Counted from the first letter of the stretch, positions 1 through 10,284 are shown. The stretch is 64,000 nucleotides of DNA from Carboxylicivirga litoralis (GCF_025499605.1 NZ_JAFMVC010000015.1:1-64000); one strand, 5' to 3'. The notes: generated by a model from the sequence alone, not told the origin. Translations and numbers: made by a program.

Positions 1-25
1 TTAGCTGTTTTACAAGTTCAGACAT
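1..25 (-). CDS. possible start of a gene leaving the window
   Basis: An ATG at 25-23 on the minus strand opens a frame (MSELVKQL) that runs off the left edge. It lies about 40 bases downstream of the DUF1289 gene on the same strand, so it could be the next gene of that transcript. Eight residues are too few to identify a product, and the frame could be chance. Confidence 0.25.
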
Positions 26-65
26 GGAGCTTTTAGTGTTGGTTAAAAGCCCAATTTACAAGCTT

Positions 66-260
66 TTATCTTAAAAAGACAGTCGGCTCTTCTCCTTCCA
101 CATTTCTTCTCAACGATAGTTCTTTAACAATGGCTTCTTTTTCTTCATTCGTGTATTTCGACCAATTGCCGGCTTCATCAACCGTTCTTCGGCATCCAAA
201 GCAAACACCTTTGCTGTCGTATTGACATACACTAATGCATGGAGATGGTATTTCTTTCAT
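66..260 (-). CDS. DUF1289-family small Cys-rich protein
   Basis: A 64-residue protein starting MKEIPSPCISVC. It has the usual DUF1289 layout: an N-terminal PSPCISVC segment, then a CFGCRRT motif and a W-S-x-Y-T/N-x-E-E-K acidic helix. The four cysteines, paired as CxxxC and CxxC, suggest a small metal or Fe-S site. Family function is unknown. A longer frame begins at 323, but its extra 21 residues do not look like the family; the ATG at 260 places the conserved PSPC motif near the N-terminus, as expected. It is divergent from the flippase gene to its right. Confidence 0.75.
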   Translation of the reverse strand: MKEIPSPCISVCQYDSKGVCFGCRRTVDEAGNWSKYTNEEKEAIVKELSLRRNVEGEEPTVFLR

Positions 261-376
261 AATCATTTCTTTTTTACAGAACATTGTGCCGAGCGATATG
301 TTTACCCATGGTTTCAAAAACATTAAAAAAGTATAAAAACCAAAGGAATTCGAATTTTAAGTAGTCTGGTATTTCA

Positions 377-403
377 TTGGATGAATGGTTTACCATAAAT
401 TTG
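377..403 (+). promoter_or_regulatory. possible Bacteroidota promoter before the flippase gene
   Basis: TAAATTTG at 396-403 matches the Bacteroidota -7 consensus TAnnTTTG exactly. A TTG lies upstream at 377-379, but the 16-base spacing is shorter than the usual 19 or so. The ATG at 410 is 6 bases beyond the box, so a transcript from here would be almost leaderless. Chance remains possible in AT-rich DNA. Confidence 0.3.
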
Positions 404-409
404 TTAACT

Positions 410-1480
410 ATGGCCGATAATTCAGGTAAAATATTGAAAAGCATTCAGCCTGGGCGTATCACTTTTCCAATTATTATTGGATTAGTTGTGACGGGGTATT
501 TTCTATATAAAGAATTTGATCCATCGGTTCTCGATTACTTTTCTTTTACCCTGAAATCGTTGTTTTGGTTTTTTATCTCATTTCTGATGATGGCCATTCG
601 CGATTTTGGTTATATCATTCGCATAAGATTATTAACCAATAATATACTCACCTGGCGAACGGCTTTTAATACTATAATGCTATGGGAGTTTACTTCGGCA
701 ATTACGCCATCAGCCATTGGAGGCACTAGTGTAGCTATTTTTTTTATCAATAAAGAGGGCGTAAAGCTGGGGCGAAGTACAGCCGTGGTTATGGTCACTT
801 CATTTCTCGATGAATTGTATTTTATTCTAACGTTTCCACTTATCCTTTTATTTATTGGGCGTACTGACATTTTTGCTTTTGGCGACAGTATGATGGAAGG
901 CCTGCCATGGTATAAGAATCAGTTTTTTATGTTTGCTCTTACAGGTTATTTCCTGAAACTAGCGTATACCATCGTCATCAGTTATGGTTTGTTCATCAAT
1001 CCTCGTGGCTTAAAGTGGCTTTTGCTCTGGGTATTTAAATTGCCTATTATCCGGCGTTGGCGTCCACAAGCCAATGAGTCGGGTACTGATTTGATATCAA
1101 CATCCGATGAGTTTAAAAGATGGCCATTTGTTAATTGGTTAAAAGCATTTGCGGCAACAGCGCTGAGCTGGACTGCCCGATATTGGATAGTGAACACCTT
1201 GATACTTGCTTTTTTTGGTTTTGAGCTATTGGGCTGGAACGATCATATCTTGATTTTTGGCAAGCAATTGGTTATGTGGATTATGATGCTGGTAAGCCCT
1301 ACTCCCGGGGGAAGTGGCTTTGCCGAGTGGGTATTCAAAGAGTTTCTGGCTAATATGGTTCCGTTAGGAACAGGAATGGCGATGGCCTTTATGTGGCGAC
1401 TGGTTAGTTACTACCCCTATTTGGTTATTGGAGCCTTTGTAGTGCCCAAATGGATACGAAAACACTTCATTACTACCTGA
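410..1480 (+). CDS. lysylphosphatidylglycerol synthase TM-domain-like flippase (UPF0104)
   Basis: A 356-residue polytopic inner-membrane protein with about eight hydrophobic segments. It carries family-typical stretches: a first helix after SIQPGRI, the conserved TPSAIGGT segment (about residues 100-110), and a PTPGGSGFAEW segment near residue 300. PF03706 proteins are the membrane domain of MprF-type enzymes; stand-alone members are thought to move lipids or glycolipids, but the substrate here is unknown. A longer frame starts at a TTG at 377. I prefer the ATG at 410 because it gives the usual short N-terminus (MADNSGKIL). It is followed after 90 bases by the binding-lipoprotein gene on the same strand. 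Confidence 0.8.
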   Translation: MADNSGKILKSIQPGRITFPIIIGLVVTGYFLYKEFDPSVLDYFSFTLKSLFWFFISFLMMAIRDFGYIIRIRLLTNNILTWRTAFNTIMLWEFTSAITPSAIGGTSVAIFFINKEGVKLGRSTAVVMVTSFLDELYFILTFPLILLFIGRTDIFAFGDSMMEGLPWYKNQFFMFALTGYFLKLAYTIVISYGLFINPRGLKWLLLWVFKLPIIRRWRPQANESGTDLISTSDEFKRWPFVNWLKAFAATALSWTARYWIVNTLILAFFGFELLGWNDHILIFGKQLVMWIMMLVSPTPGGSGFAEWVFKEFLANMVPLGTGMAMAFMWRLVSYYPYLVIGAFVVPKWIRKHFITT

Positions 1481-1570
1481 TTTGATTTGATAAACAGGAG
1501 GTTTTTGGTGACAAATGGCTGTTTTCAGATAACGCTTATCACTAACTTGCTTAGCGTAAAATGATAAACT

Positions 1571-2392
1571 ATGCCTCTAACCAAATATATTCTCACTCTA
1601 ACGATTTCTTTGTTTCTTTTTAACGGAGGATGTAAAGAGCATCGACCGAAAAAATTCAAGAAAATTGTAGAGCCGACAAAAGAACTTGTGATCTACTGTG
1701 AAAATACAATGCTTAATATGGTAGTGGATTTAAAGTATAATTTTGAGCAGCTCTATGATTGCAATGTCATTATTCAGAACGATTGTTCGAAAAACCTGAT
1801 GAGTATTATTAACTACTCAGGTAAAGGTGATATTTACATACCTTCTTCATCGCATAGTTTTAAAAGTTTTCAAAAGAATACAGGTTTTCAGTTAGAGGAT
1901 TCATTATTCCTGGGTTATAATCATCTGGTATATATGGTGAAAAAAGGTAATCCTAAGAAATTTAGTGGAAACACGGCACCGTTGAAGCGTAAAGGAAGAT
2001 ATGCCGTTATTATCGCGAATCCGGAAACCAGTTCGTTAGGGCATGAAACCAAACAGTTTTTACGCAAGCAACGTGCCTACGACGAAGTGCTTGAAAGTGT
2101 TGTGTCTTTAACATCGGACTCTAAAGGACTTGTTAAGGGCTTGAAAGGTGATGAGGCTGATGTTGCTATTAATTGGAAAAGTAATATTAATGTAAATGGT
2201 AATGCACACCACATTGAAGTCATCTATCCGCAGTCGCCCTATAATAATGCGATTCCTATATATGCTGCCGTTATGTCCTGCAGTTCAGAGCCTACCTTAG
2301 CCAAAGCCTTTCTGCATCTGGCGTCCGAAGAGTTAAGTGAAGCTGCCTTAACACGCTATGGATTTTCGAAAAGACCGTCCATTATTTTTTAA
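1571..2392 (+). CDS. ModA-like substrate-binding lipoprotein
   Basis: 273 residues. A hydrophobic signal ends in a lipobox FNGGC, with Cys21 as the probable lipid anchor. The mature part has the type-2 periplasmic binding fold seen in molybdate/tungstate binders: VIYCENTMLNMVVDLKYNFEQLY near the start, a GDIYIPSS strand, NPETSSLGHETKQFL and DEADVAINW. No ABC permease or ATPase is adjacent. The next gene, 39 bases downstream, is a hybrid histidine kinase, so this may present a ligand to the kinase rather than to a transporter (inference). The ligand is not predictable from sequence alone. Confidence 0.75.
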   Translation: MPLTKYILTLTISLFLFNGGCKEHRPKKFKKIVEPTKELVIYCENTMLNMVVDLKYNFEQLYDCNVIIQNDCSKNLMSIINYSGKGDIYIPSSSHSFKSFQKNTGFQLEDSLFLGYNHLVYMVKKGNPKKFSGNTAPLKRKGRYAVIIANPETSSLGHETKQFLRKQRAYDEVLESVVSLTSDSKGLVKGLKGDEADVAINWKSNINVNGNAHHIEVIYPQSPYNNAIPIYAAVMSCSSEPTLAKAFLHLASEELSEAALTRYGFSKRPSIIF

Positions 2393-2431
2393 ATTAGTGG
2401 TAAAATTCTATTTTTAGGAAAATTCATTTCT

Positions 2432-5400
2432 GTGAGCAAGCGAAATAAAAATTTGAAGATATCCTATTTTAAGGAGCCGATTATAAATAAGCTATACTTA
2501 TTGTTAGCCATCTTCCTATTAACCATTGCCACAATACTTACCATCGAAAACTACTTCGATCGTTCTTACAGTTCAAAATACCGCAGTTCAATAGAAAATC
2601 AGGAAAAATTACTCAAGCTGGAAAGTCTGTTGAACCAAAACCTCTTAAAATTAAACCTTGCTTTTAAATCTTACTCATCCATCAACCTGGCAAAGGCGCT
2701 TGAAAACAATGATACGGAGATTGAACAGCTAACACAAAAAAGTAAGGACATATTAAATGTTATTGATCAGGGAGGTATTATTGAAGATGTTAGGCCGGTT
2801 AAGGATTATTCGAAAGATTCCATTACGGTTCGAATCAATTACCTGGAGGATGAATTTACAGGCGGCATATCGCAGGTAAGTGAACTAATACCACTTATTG
2901 ATGAATTATACAATAAGTCAACACGGATTTCGGATTTGGTGTTAAAAAATATTACTGTACACAAGGGTGAAAATGAAAACTTGAAAAGTAATGTGGAGCA
3001 ATTGATTAAAGGCGCGGACCCGGAATTTGACCGGATGTTGGAAACTGAAAATACGATTGCCTACGAAATCAATAAACGGTTGGTGAGCCTCAATAATAAA
3101 GGCATAAATGTATTGAGTCGATACAATAAGCTCAAATATACTTCGCTCATCTTTTTCACCCTCTTTGTTATCTTTCTGTCTTATTTTTTGTTCTCGCAAA
3201 TCAGAAGTGTTATTCTTTATCGTAAAAAGGCAGAGGATAATAATAAGAAGTTAATACAGGCAGTAGAGCAGAGCCCTATTTCTATTATGATTACTGATAC
3301 ACAGGGTAATGTTGAGTATGTGAACAAGGGATTTAAGTCATTGGACAGCTATTCGAAAAGTGATTTAGAGAGCGGTAATGCCAACTTTTTTAAGTTGCAA
3401 AATGAAAAGAATGAGTTGGCCGATGTGCTTTGGCAAACCATACAGGAAGGGCGTGTATGGCAAGGCGAAATTTCAAGCACGAAAGAGGATGGTAGTATCT
3501 ACTGGGAGAAAGTATTAATTTCTCCGGTGTTGAGTAAGGATAAAACCATTTCTAACTATGTGGCTATTAAAGAAGATACCACAGAGAAGAAACTATTAAC
3601 AGAATCGCTCAAAGAATCGAATAAGGCACTGACTACCATTACCGATAATCTTCCGGTTGGGGTGTTGATTGTTGATAAAGACCGACAGATTATCCAGATT
3701 AATAAAACAGCTGCTAAAACTATGGGTTTTGGCAATGGCGAAGAGGCATTATCGCATTTAACCAACAGTTCGTATGAAGAGTTATTCTTTACTAATAAAA
3801 AGGAAGAATACAAAGATGAGCAAACAGGGGTTAATGTAACGGCTCTCGAAGAGCGACTGGAAATTAAAGAAAACAATGTCTCAAGGGAGATTCTGAAGAA
3901 TATTATTCCGATTTCATTGGATCAGAAAGAGGTATTCCTGGAAGCATTTATGGACATTAGTGCTCAAAAAGAAATTCAAAAGAAGGAGGCGGAGTCTAAT
4001 AAAGCGAAGTCGGAGTTTTTGGCCAATATGAGTCACGAAATCCGAACGCCAATGAATGGTATTATTGGTGCTACGGAGTTGTTGGCTAAAACACGCATGA
4101 CCAAAGAGCAAAAGAATGTGGTGTCGATAATTGGTCGTTCGTGCGATAACCTTCTGAATATTATTAATGATATCCTGGACTTCTCTAAGATTGAAGCCGG
4201 TAAGATGAAGATTGAATCTTACGCCTTTAACCTGCGTTCAACGGTTGACTATTTAATGGATCAGATGTCATTCCGCTCGCTCGAAAAAGGCATTGAGATA
4301 CTAAGCGATGTAGAAGATACCATACCTCCTGTATTGATTGGTGACGAGAGTCGCTTAATCCAGGTATTGGTGAACCTGATGGGTAATGCAGTGAAGTTTA
4401 CATCAGAAGGTGAAGTGGTATTAAAAGTCGAGATTGAGCAGCAAAAAGGAACCAATCTGATGCTGCACTTCTCAGTTGAAGATTCGGGCATAGGTATTCC
4501 AAAGAATAAGTTAGAGAAGATATTTGAATCGTTTACACAAGCCGATGGTTCAACCACTCGTAAATTTGGCGGAACAGGTCTTGGAACCAGCATTTCTAAA
4601 ATGTTGGTTGAACTGATGGGGGGTAAAATATGGGTCGAAAGTCCAAACCCTAACTTTATGTGGTCGAAAGAAAATCCGGGTTCGGTTTTCCATTTTACAC
4701 TGCCATTTGTGATTGATAAAAACCACAAGACACTTGAGTTAAATACGGAGCAGTTTTCACATGTTAATACCTTGATTGTAGATAATCATAAAACCAACCT
4801 GTTGTTGCTAAAGAAAACGCTTAATAACTGGCAAATAAAATCAGATACGGTTAATGATGAGAAATCAGCCCTAAATATGCTGGAGGCAGATTCGAAGTTT
4901 AACCTGATGATTATTGATAGCCATGTGTTTAGTAAGGCTGATGACAATTTTCTGAGAACGGTAAAGCGTAAGCAGAAAGACATTAAAATCATCTTGTTTT
5001 CATCGGAAAACAGGTGGAAAAACCCTGCCGATTTTAAAGGTGTTGATACGGTGCTGCAAAAGCCGGTAAAACATACAGAGCTGTTTGGTACCATTGAAAA
5101 ACTTTTGGTAGAAGGTAAAGGAGAAGTTAGCAGTGCCGAAGCGCAGGTGGCAGAATTAAAAGAGCGCATTAAAGACAAGCAAATACTGTTGGTTGAAGAT
5201 AATATCATTAATCAGAAGATTGCGGAAAAAATGCTGTCTCGATTGGGGCTGCAAACCAATATTGCCAATAATGGCCAGGAGGCTGTTGATATACTGACAG
5301 GTGAGGATAAGGATAAAGTTGATCTTGTGTTTATGGATGTGCAGATGCCAGTGCTGAATGGCTTGGATGCCACACGTAAATTACGTGAGGAGAAGGTTGA

Positions 5401-5536
5401 ATTGCCAATCATAGCCATGACTGCCAATGCGTTGAAAGGCGACCGTGAAGTTTGTATCGAAGCCGGTATGAACGACTATATTGGTAAGCCGGTGAAGATG
5501 GATGACCTGGAAAATATTATTGACAGGTGGTTGTAG
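2432..5536 (+). CDS. hybrid sensor histidine kinase, two PAS and two receiver domains
   Basis: 1034 residues from a GTG start. Order: TM helix at about 19-42, a roughly 190-residue periplasmic helical region, TM2 at about 237-258, PAS domains at about 270-390 and 395-510, HisKA with His535 in [11 protein letters not shown], HATPase with FTSEGEV, DSGIGIP and [14 protein letters not shown], a first receiver at about 775-890 (Asp829 at the acceptor position, Lys in LQKPVK) and a second canonical receiver at about 910-1034 (Asp969 in FMDVQMP, Lys in IGKPVK). There is no DNA-binding domain, so output must pass to a phosphotransfer protein or act allosterically. It is transcribed with the upstream binding lipoprotein, which may be its extracytoplasmic ligand receptor (inference). 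Confidence 0.9.
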   Translation: MSKRNKNLKISYFKEPIINKLYLLLAIFLLTIATILTIENYFDRSYSSKYRSSIENQEKLLKLESLLNQNLLKLNLAFKSYSSINLAKALENNDTEIEQLTQKSKDILNVIDQGGIIEDVRPVKDYSKDSITVRINYLEDEFTGGISQVSELIPLIDELYNKSTRISDLVLKNITVHKGENENLKSNVEQLIKGADPEFDRMLETENTIAYEINKRLVSLNNKGINVLSRYNKLKYTSLIFFTLFVIFLSYFLFSQIRSVILYRKKAEDNNKKLIQAVEQSPISIMITDTQGNVEYVNKGFKSLDSYSKSDLESGNANFFKLQNEKNELADVLWQTIQEGRVWQGEISSTKEDGSIYWEKVLISPVLSKDKTISNYVAIKEDTTEKKLLTESLKESNKALTTITDNLPVGVLIVDKDRQIIQINKTAAKTMGFGNGEEALSHLTNSSYEELFFTNKKEEYKDEQTGVNVTALEERLEIKENNVSREILKNIIPISLDQKEVFLEAFMDISAQKEIQKKEAESNKAKSEFLANMSHEIRTPMNGIIGATELLAKTRMTKEQKNVVSIIGRSCDNLLNIINDILDFSKIEAGKMKIESYAFNLRSTVDYLMDQMSFRSLEKGIEILSDVEDTIPPVLIGDESRLIQVLVNLMGNAVKFTSEGEVVLKVEIEQQKGTNLMLHFSVEDSGIGIPKNKLEKIFESFTQADGSTTRKFGGTGLGTSISKMLVELMGGKIWVESPNPNFMWSKENPGSVFHFTLPFVIDKNHKTLELNTEQFSHVNTLIVDNHKTNLLLLKKTLNNWQIKSDTVNDEKSALNMLEADSKFNLMIIDSHVFSKADDNFLRTVKRKQKDIKIILFSSENRWKNPADFKGVDTVLQKPVKHTELFGTIEKLLVEGKGEVSSAEAQVAELKERIKDKQILLVEDNIINQKIAEKMLSRLGLQTNIANNGQEAVDILTGEDKDKVDLVFMDVQMPVLNGLDATRKLREEKVELPIIAMTANALKGDREVCIEAGMNDYIGKPVKMDDLENIIDRWL

Positions 5537-5599
5537 AGCACTTTAAAGTTTCTTGTAGCTTGTAATTGATTACTGCGTTATACACCATAGGGGTATTAG

Positions 5600-7255
5600 T
5601 TATGCTGGAAATAGTTCAAGCTTTCCATTTAAAACCACTCCATCCAAATTCATATTTTTAGCTGATTTAACCGCTCCTTCTTCATCATGAACAATTGGTT
5701 CGCCACGCACATTGAACGAGGTGTTGATAAGCGCTTTAATGCCGTATTTCTCATCTAAATGCGTTAATAAGGCAAAAATATATGGATTGTCACGTTGCTC
5801 CACCGTTTGAATGCGCGATGTGCCGTCAATGTGCACTACGCCTTCAATTTCTTTCTGTTTATCCTTATCAATAGAGAAATCGAGCAACATGTATTTAGCC
5901 AAATGATGAATGGAAGCCTGATTGGTAAAATAACGTGCATTTTTGCTTAACATGATTGGGGCAACAGGGCGATACCATTCACGTTTTTTATGGGTCATGC
6001 TTACTTTATCAGCCAGCTTTTTTGAATTGGCCAGTGCAACAATCGAACGGTTACCTAAGGCACGTGGGCCTATCTCACCGGTGTTGTTACAAATGGCAAT
6101 GACTTTGTTTTCAATAAGAGCTTGCGCACAACCTTCAATGTCTTTCTCGTTAAAGCTGCACGATACAGCGTTTAGTTGCCAGTTATTTAAATAGGGCGAA
6201 TGGGCTTGGATTTGCTTATGCTTATACCATTCGAAAAGGGCAGCTGCCCCCAGAGATAAACCACTGTCCTCGGTACAAGGAGGGATAAAGACATCTTTAA
6301 AAAGGCCTGAATTCACAAGTTGTGTATTGGCCACTATATTAAGTGCTGAACCTCCAGAGTAGTATAAGTAGTCACTATTCTCTTGCTCTTTCAGCTGTTG
6401 AAGCTTAGTCATCAACTCACGCTGAAAGACACCTTGCATGGTCGCCACTATATCCTGTAGAAAAGCATTATCCTGGTTGAGATGATGGACATCGATTCCG
6501 AAATCAGTTTTTGCCGCGTCAAAAAAGCGCTTCTTACTTCCCCAGATATCTGTGAAATAGTTATTTGAGACCAGCCATTGTTCAATATCATGGCGATAAG
6601 TGCCAAAGGCTGCTAAACCCATCATCTTGCCCGGTACACTGTTTTGTTCTTTGAATTTGGCGCCAATAATACCAAATACCAAGGCATTGGCATTAAATAA
6701 GCTCGAAAGATATTTGAAATCCCAGTGGTGCTCAATGGCTTTTAGTTCATTATTCGTATAACTAAATGCAGAGAAGTTACTCAGGCTACCACCTCCATCG
6801 AAATGCACCAATAAGCTTTTGTTTTTAAATGCACCATAAAATGGCAGGCATGCCCCAATGTGTGCCAGCTCATGATTAATGGCATAAGCTTCTTTTTCGC
6901 GGTCGAGCCACCAGCAACGTCCTTTTTCAGGACTTGTAGATAGTGCACTGTGCAGTGGTGCTTCAAAACGAAATCGTCCGCAGGATGATAAGAATGTTCG
7001 CCCTACCACATTATCGACAAAGACTAAGTCGTAATCGGTCTTTTTCAAAAGCCCTTCTTCTTTAAGCAAGTCGTAAATCTGCTCATGTAAAGTATTATCA
7101 TGCTTTTTTCTGCTCAGGCGCTCCAATGTCAGGTGTTTAATGACCTGGCCTTTATCCATCAATGTTAAAGCATGATCGTGCACATAAAAAGGGGTGTTGC
7201 TATTAATACGATCCTGAATGCCGTATATAGCTAATGTGGGCTTTGATGCGTTCAT
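5600..7255 (-). CDS. NodU/CmcH-type carbamoyltransferase
   Basis: 551 residues. The N-terminal half is the ASKHA-like NodU domain with INHELAHIGA (the HxxxH metal site region) and VHFDGGGS. The C-terminal carbamoyltransferase part carries GEIGPRALGNRSIVA, REWYRPVAPIML and LINTSFNVRGEPIVH. Family members carbamoylate sugars or small molecules from carbamoyl phosphate and ATP. No glycosyltransferase cluster or secondary-metabolite genes lie beside it, so the acceptor is unknown. Its start is 6 bases from the stop of the upstream membrane-protein gene, so the two are probably cotranscribed. It converges on the histidine kinase gene with a 63-base gap that shows no clear terminator. Confidence 0.88.
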   Translation of the reverse strand: MNASKPTLAIYGIQDRINSNTPFYVHDHALTLMDKGQVIKHLTLERLSRKKHDNTLHEQIYDLLKEEGLLKKTDYDLVFVDNVVGRTFLSSCGRFRFEAPLHSALSTSPEKGRCWWLDREKEAYAINHELAHIGACLPFYGAFKNKSLLVHFDGGGSLSNFSAFSYTNNELKAIEHHWDFKYLSSLFNANALVFGIIGAKFKEQNSVPGKMMGLAAFGTYRHDIEQWLVSNNYFTDIWGSKKRFFDAAKTDFGIDVHHLNQDNAFLQDIVATMQGVFQRELMTKLQQLKEQENSDYLYYSGGSALNIVANTQLVNSGLFKDVFIPPCTEDSGLSLGAAALFEWYKHKQIQAHSPYLNNWQLNAVSCSFNEKDIEGCAQALIENKVIAICNNTGEIGPRALGNRSIVALANSKKLADKVSMTHKKREWYRPVAPIMLSKNARYFTNQASIHHLAKYMLLDFSIDKDKQKEIEGVVHIDGTSRIQTVEQRDNPYIFALLTHLDEKYGIKALINTSFNVRGEPIVHDEEGAVKSAKNMNLDGVVLNGKLELFPA

Positions 7256-7261
7256 TTTTAA

Positions 7262-8251
7262 TTAGATAAGAAACTGAGCAGCAATCGTTATTAGCATCAG
7301 AAGAGTCACAAACAATTCCTGTATAAAGCGGCGTCGAATGAGGGATAAAAATCGCCCAACAACAATGGATGTTCCGATGGCCCATATGGGCATTACTTCG
7401 AGTGAATAATAAGGCGTAATGGCAGCTACCACACTTAGTACTATCAACCAGATAAAGATACGATAGTGTTTACGCGTGATTATTTTTATAGCTGGTAAAA
7501 TTCGCACAACGGCCAAAATGGAGATAAACACCAAAAAGATAATCATACCATTGTAAATTTGAGAGTATAATGTGTGCTCAAAAAAAGCAATGGTTGATAC
7601 AAAGTTTTCAACCGCTAAGTCAATAAACTGCGCTGACTGATCAAACCAGAAATAGTAGGCGAAGGAAAACAAATAAGGTAGAAGTAATCCTAAAATGGAT
7701 GCTATAAACGAACGGATGCTCATAAGCCGAAGGATAAACATTATCATCCAAATCAGAACAATAAAGTAAATGCCCTTAGCATAAAACAGGCTTCCGATCG
7801 ATAACCAGAAGGAAGCTTCGAAACACCAGGTCATTGGTTTGCGTTGTCCGGAGGCAGAAAATAAACGTTCAATACCGAGCATCAGCAAAGGTGTGAAAAA
7901 CCAAACCGGATGCAATTTCTGAGCCATCAGGTAGCTGCTAACCAATAGCATATATACAAAACCCGGTAAGTTCGTTTGTCCGTTAAATAAATTATAACGG
8001 TTCACAATACGGTTCACACTGAACATCATTATCAGCGCAATAAGCATGCTGATGACTGATGCCAGTAAATGATTACTTTTTAGAACTCCAATTACCAAAT
8101 CCCACAATGGCATGGGATTATGATCATAAGGAAAACTTGGTGAAACATCAAACAGAAGTGTATTGGTCCAAAAACCAATCAGCAACAAAGGCATCAGGGC
8201 CAGGGCCACAATATCATTTCTATTGAATACTCTAAAAAGCATAATTAGCAA
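7262..8251 (-). CDS. Bacteroidota polytopic membrane protein (DUF6427-like)
   Basis: 329 residues, nearly all hydrophobic, with nine or ten predicted membrane helices, beginning MLIMLFRVFNRNDIVA (an internal ATG three codons in is an equal candidate). It resembles the uncharacterised DUF6427 family of Bacteroidota membrane proteins, but I assign that from memory of the general look, not from a motif. It lies between purD and the carbamoyltransferase, all on the minus strand. Function unknown. Confidence 0.6.
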   Translation of the reverse strand: MLIMLFRVFNRNDIVALALMPLLLIGFWTNTLLFDVSPSFPYDHNPMPLWDLVIGVLKSNHLLASVISMLIALIMMFSVNRIVNRYNLFNGQTNLPGFVYMLLVSSYLMAQKLHPVWFFTPLLMLGIERLFSASGQRKPMTWCFEASFWLSIGSLFYAKGIYFIVLIWMIMFILRLMSIRSFIASILGLLLPYLFSFAYYFWFDQSAQFIDLAVENFVSTIAFFEHTLYSQIYNGMIIFLVFISILAVVRILPAIKIITRKHYRIFIWLIVLSVVAAITPYYSLEVMPIWAIGTSIVVGRFLSLIRRRFIQELFVTLLMLITIAAQFLI

Positions 8252-8266
8252 TTAAATGTTTTGGGT

Positions 8267-8347
8267 TCCCGCAGATGACGCTGAAGTTCGCAGAAAAGTT
8301 ATTGAATAACTGTGATAAAACAGCTAAGTTCTGCGTTATCTGCGGGA
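8267..8347. repeat. inverted-repeat intergenic element, copy 1
   Basis: The purD to membrane-protein gap holds 15-base arms TCCCGCAGATGACGC (8267-8281) and GCGTTATCTGCGGGA (8333-8347) that pair with a single G-T exception. The interior includes CGCAGAAA and TGATAAA. The same left arm, CGCAGAAA block and TGATAAA block recur in the same order at 50615-50664, so this is a dispersed element and not a local terminator. Confidence 0.7.
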
Positions 8348-8374
8348 GATAGGATTCCACTATAGGAATCAATA

Positions 8375-9643
8375 TTATAAATCAAACCCGATATCAGAAC
8401 GGAAGTATTTGCCTTCGAAGTCCAATGTTTGAGCGTTGGTAAAAGATTGCTTTAAGGCTTCGTCTTTATTGGCGCCAAAAGCGGTTAATGCTATCACTCG
8501 TCCTCCGGACGTAACTACTTTACCATCTTTTTCAGTCGTTCCGGCATGGAAAACCAAACCGTCAGCGATGTTTTCAAGACCGGTAATCTCTTTGCCTTTT
8601 TCATATGAGCCAGGATAACCACCAGAAACACACATTACCGTTGTAGCACTACGCTCATCCACTTCAATGGTTTTCTTACGTAATTCGCCGGCAGCAACCG
8701 CTTCAAATAAGTCAAGCAGGTCTGATTTTAATCGAGGAATAACCACTTCGGTTTCAGGGTCGCCCATTCGTACATTGTACTCAATTACTTGTGGCTCGCC
8801 ATCAACGCTCATCAAACCAATAAACACAAAACCTTTGTAAGGAATGTTGTCCTTAGCTAAACCGTCAACCGTTGGTTTAACAATGCGGTCGTGTACTTTC
8901 TTCATAAACACCTCGTCGGCAAAAGGAACTGGTGAAACAGCACCCATGCCACCCGTATTTAAGCCTGTGTCGCCTTCGCCAATGCGCTTATAATCTTTGG
9001 CTTCAGGCAATACCACATAGCCATGTCCATCGGTTAAAACAAATACAGATAATTCGATGCCGCTTAAGAACTCTTCAATGACAACAGTGCTTGATGCATC
9101 ACCAAATTTACCACTTAACATCTCTTTTAATTCAGCTTCAGCTTCAGCTAAATCGTCTAAAATCAATACGCCCTTACCGGCAGCTAAACCATCTGCTTTA
9201 AGTACATACGGTGCTTTAAGGGTTTTTAAAAAGGTCAAGCCTTCCTCCAGGTTCGTCTGTGTAACTGATAAATAACCTGCTGTTGGAATATTATGGCGCA
9301 TCATAAATGCTTTAGCAAATTCCTTACTTCCTTCAAGTTTTGCCCCTTCTTTGCCAGGACCAATCACAGGAACATGAGCAATTTTCGGATCGTTTAGAAC
9401 AAAGTCTTTAACGCCTCGTACCAATGGCTCTTCGGGTCCAACCACAATCATATTTATGCTATTATCCAACACAAAGGCTTTGATGGCTTCAAAGTCATTA
9501 GGATTAAGGTTAACATTGGTCCCAACCTGATTGGTGCCGGCATTACCCGGAGCAATAAATAATTGTGTTAACTTTTCGCTTTGCGCCATTTTCCATGCTA
9601 AAGCATGCTCGCGCCCTCCCGAACCTAAAAGTAAAATGTTCAT
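8375..9643 (-). CDS. purD: phosphoribosylamine-glycine ligase
   Basis: 422 residues, normal length for PurD. It opens with MNILLLGSGGREHALAWK, has the ATP-grasp signatures LKADGLAAGKGV and VIEEFLSGIELSVFVLTDG, and the family block NVRMGDPETEVV. It joins glycine to phosphoribosylamine in de novo purine synthesis in the cytoplasm. No other pur gene is in the window. It sits 17 bases after the deacetylase gene in a minus-strand run that starts at the DUF2723 gene. Confidence 0.95.
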   Translation of the reverse strand: MNILLLGSGGREHALAWKMAQSEKLTQLFIAPGNAGTNQVGTNVNLNPNDFEAIKAFVLDNSINMIVVGPEEPLVRGVKDFVLNDPKIAHVPVIGPGKEGAKLEGSKEFAKAFMMRHNIPTAGYLSVTQTNLEEGLTFLKTLKAPYVLKADGLAAGKGVLILDDLAEAEAELKEMLSGKFGDASSTVVIEEFLSGIELSVFVLTDGHGYVVLPEAKDYKRIGEGDTGLNTGGMGAVSPVPFADEVFMKKVHDRIVKPTVDGLAKDNIPYKGFVFIGLMSVDGEPQVIEYNVRMGDPETEVVIPRLKSDLLDLFEAVAAGELRKKTIEVDERSATTVMCVSGGYPGSYEKGKEITGLENIADGLVFHAGTTEKDGKVVTSGGRVIALTAFGANKDEALKQSFTNAQTLDFEGKYFRSDIGFDL

Positions 9644-9660
9644 GTTTGTTGTATTGTTAT

Positions 9661-10281
9661 TTACACCTCTAATTTTTTAAACTGATACCCTTCTTCTAAC
9701 AACTTTTCAATGGAGGCAGGTAAGGCATAATGCATCCTGTCCCATGCTTTTTTTGAATCGTGAAAAACCAATATGGAACCATTTCTGGTGTATTGCAACA
9801 CGTTGTTAAGCACGTCCTTTTGCGTCAGACGATTATCGTAATCCATCGATAATACATCCCACATCACAATGTGCTTAAATTGCTGCTTTAATTCACCAAT
9901 ATACCAGGGATATAACTGCCCATGCGGTGGACGAAATAAAGCTCCTGGTATAAACGGTTTGGCTTTTTCAATGTTGTTAAAATACTCTTTGCGCGAACAT
10001 TTCCACGCTGGTAGATGGTTGTAAGCATGGTTACCCACACTGTGTTCCCGTTTTAAAAGCTCATCCATTATGTGGGCATTTTTGTGAGCATTTTCGCCCA
10101 CACAAAAGAATGTTGCTTTAATGTTATATTCATCCAGTAGGTTCATCACCCAGCTTGTTTCTTTCTCAACAGGGCCATCGTCAAAGGTGAGGTAAAGCGT
10201 TTTACCTTCCTCTTTTTTTCGCCACAATGTGTGTGGGAAAAGAGCCCTGAGAGCTACTGGTGGCTGAACCTTCCAACTCAT
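9661..10281 (-). CDS. polysaccharide deacetylase (NodB homology, CE4)
   Basis: 206 residues forming one NodB domain. It shows TFDDGP (catalytic and metal Asp34-Asp35), SVGNHAYNH (metal His85 and His89), RPPHGQ and a late FHDS motif. CE4 enzymes remove N- or O-acyl groups from glycans such as peptidoglycan or chitin-like polymers. There is no signal peptide or membrane helix, which leaves its site of action unclear. The start is 3 bases after the stop of the DUF2723 gene, so the two are translationally close. Confidence 0.85.
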   Translation of the reverse strand: MSWKVQPPVALRALFPHTLWRKKEEGKTLYLTFDDGPVEKETSWVMNLLDEYNIKATFFCVGENAHKNAHIMDELLKREHSVGNHAYNHLPAWKCSRKEYFNNIEKAKPFIPGALFRPPHGQLYPWYIGELKQQFKHIVMWDVLSMDYDNRLTQKDVLNNVLQYTRNGSILVFHDSKKAWDRMHYALPASIEKLLEEGYQFKKLEV

Positions 10282-10284
10282 TGT

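Noticed and set aside
385-399. ATGGTTTACCAT palindrome resembling the GntR site
   Set aside because: The centre and flanks differ from the alginate operators, and the adjacent genes have no link to alginate. Probably chance.
4261-4728. 155-codon open frame on the minus strand
   Set aside because: It is antisense to the HisKA/HATPase part of the hybrid kinase, whose motifs are intact. The minus-strand product has no recognisable domain.
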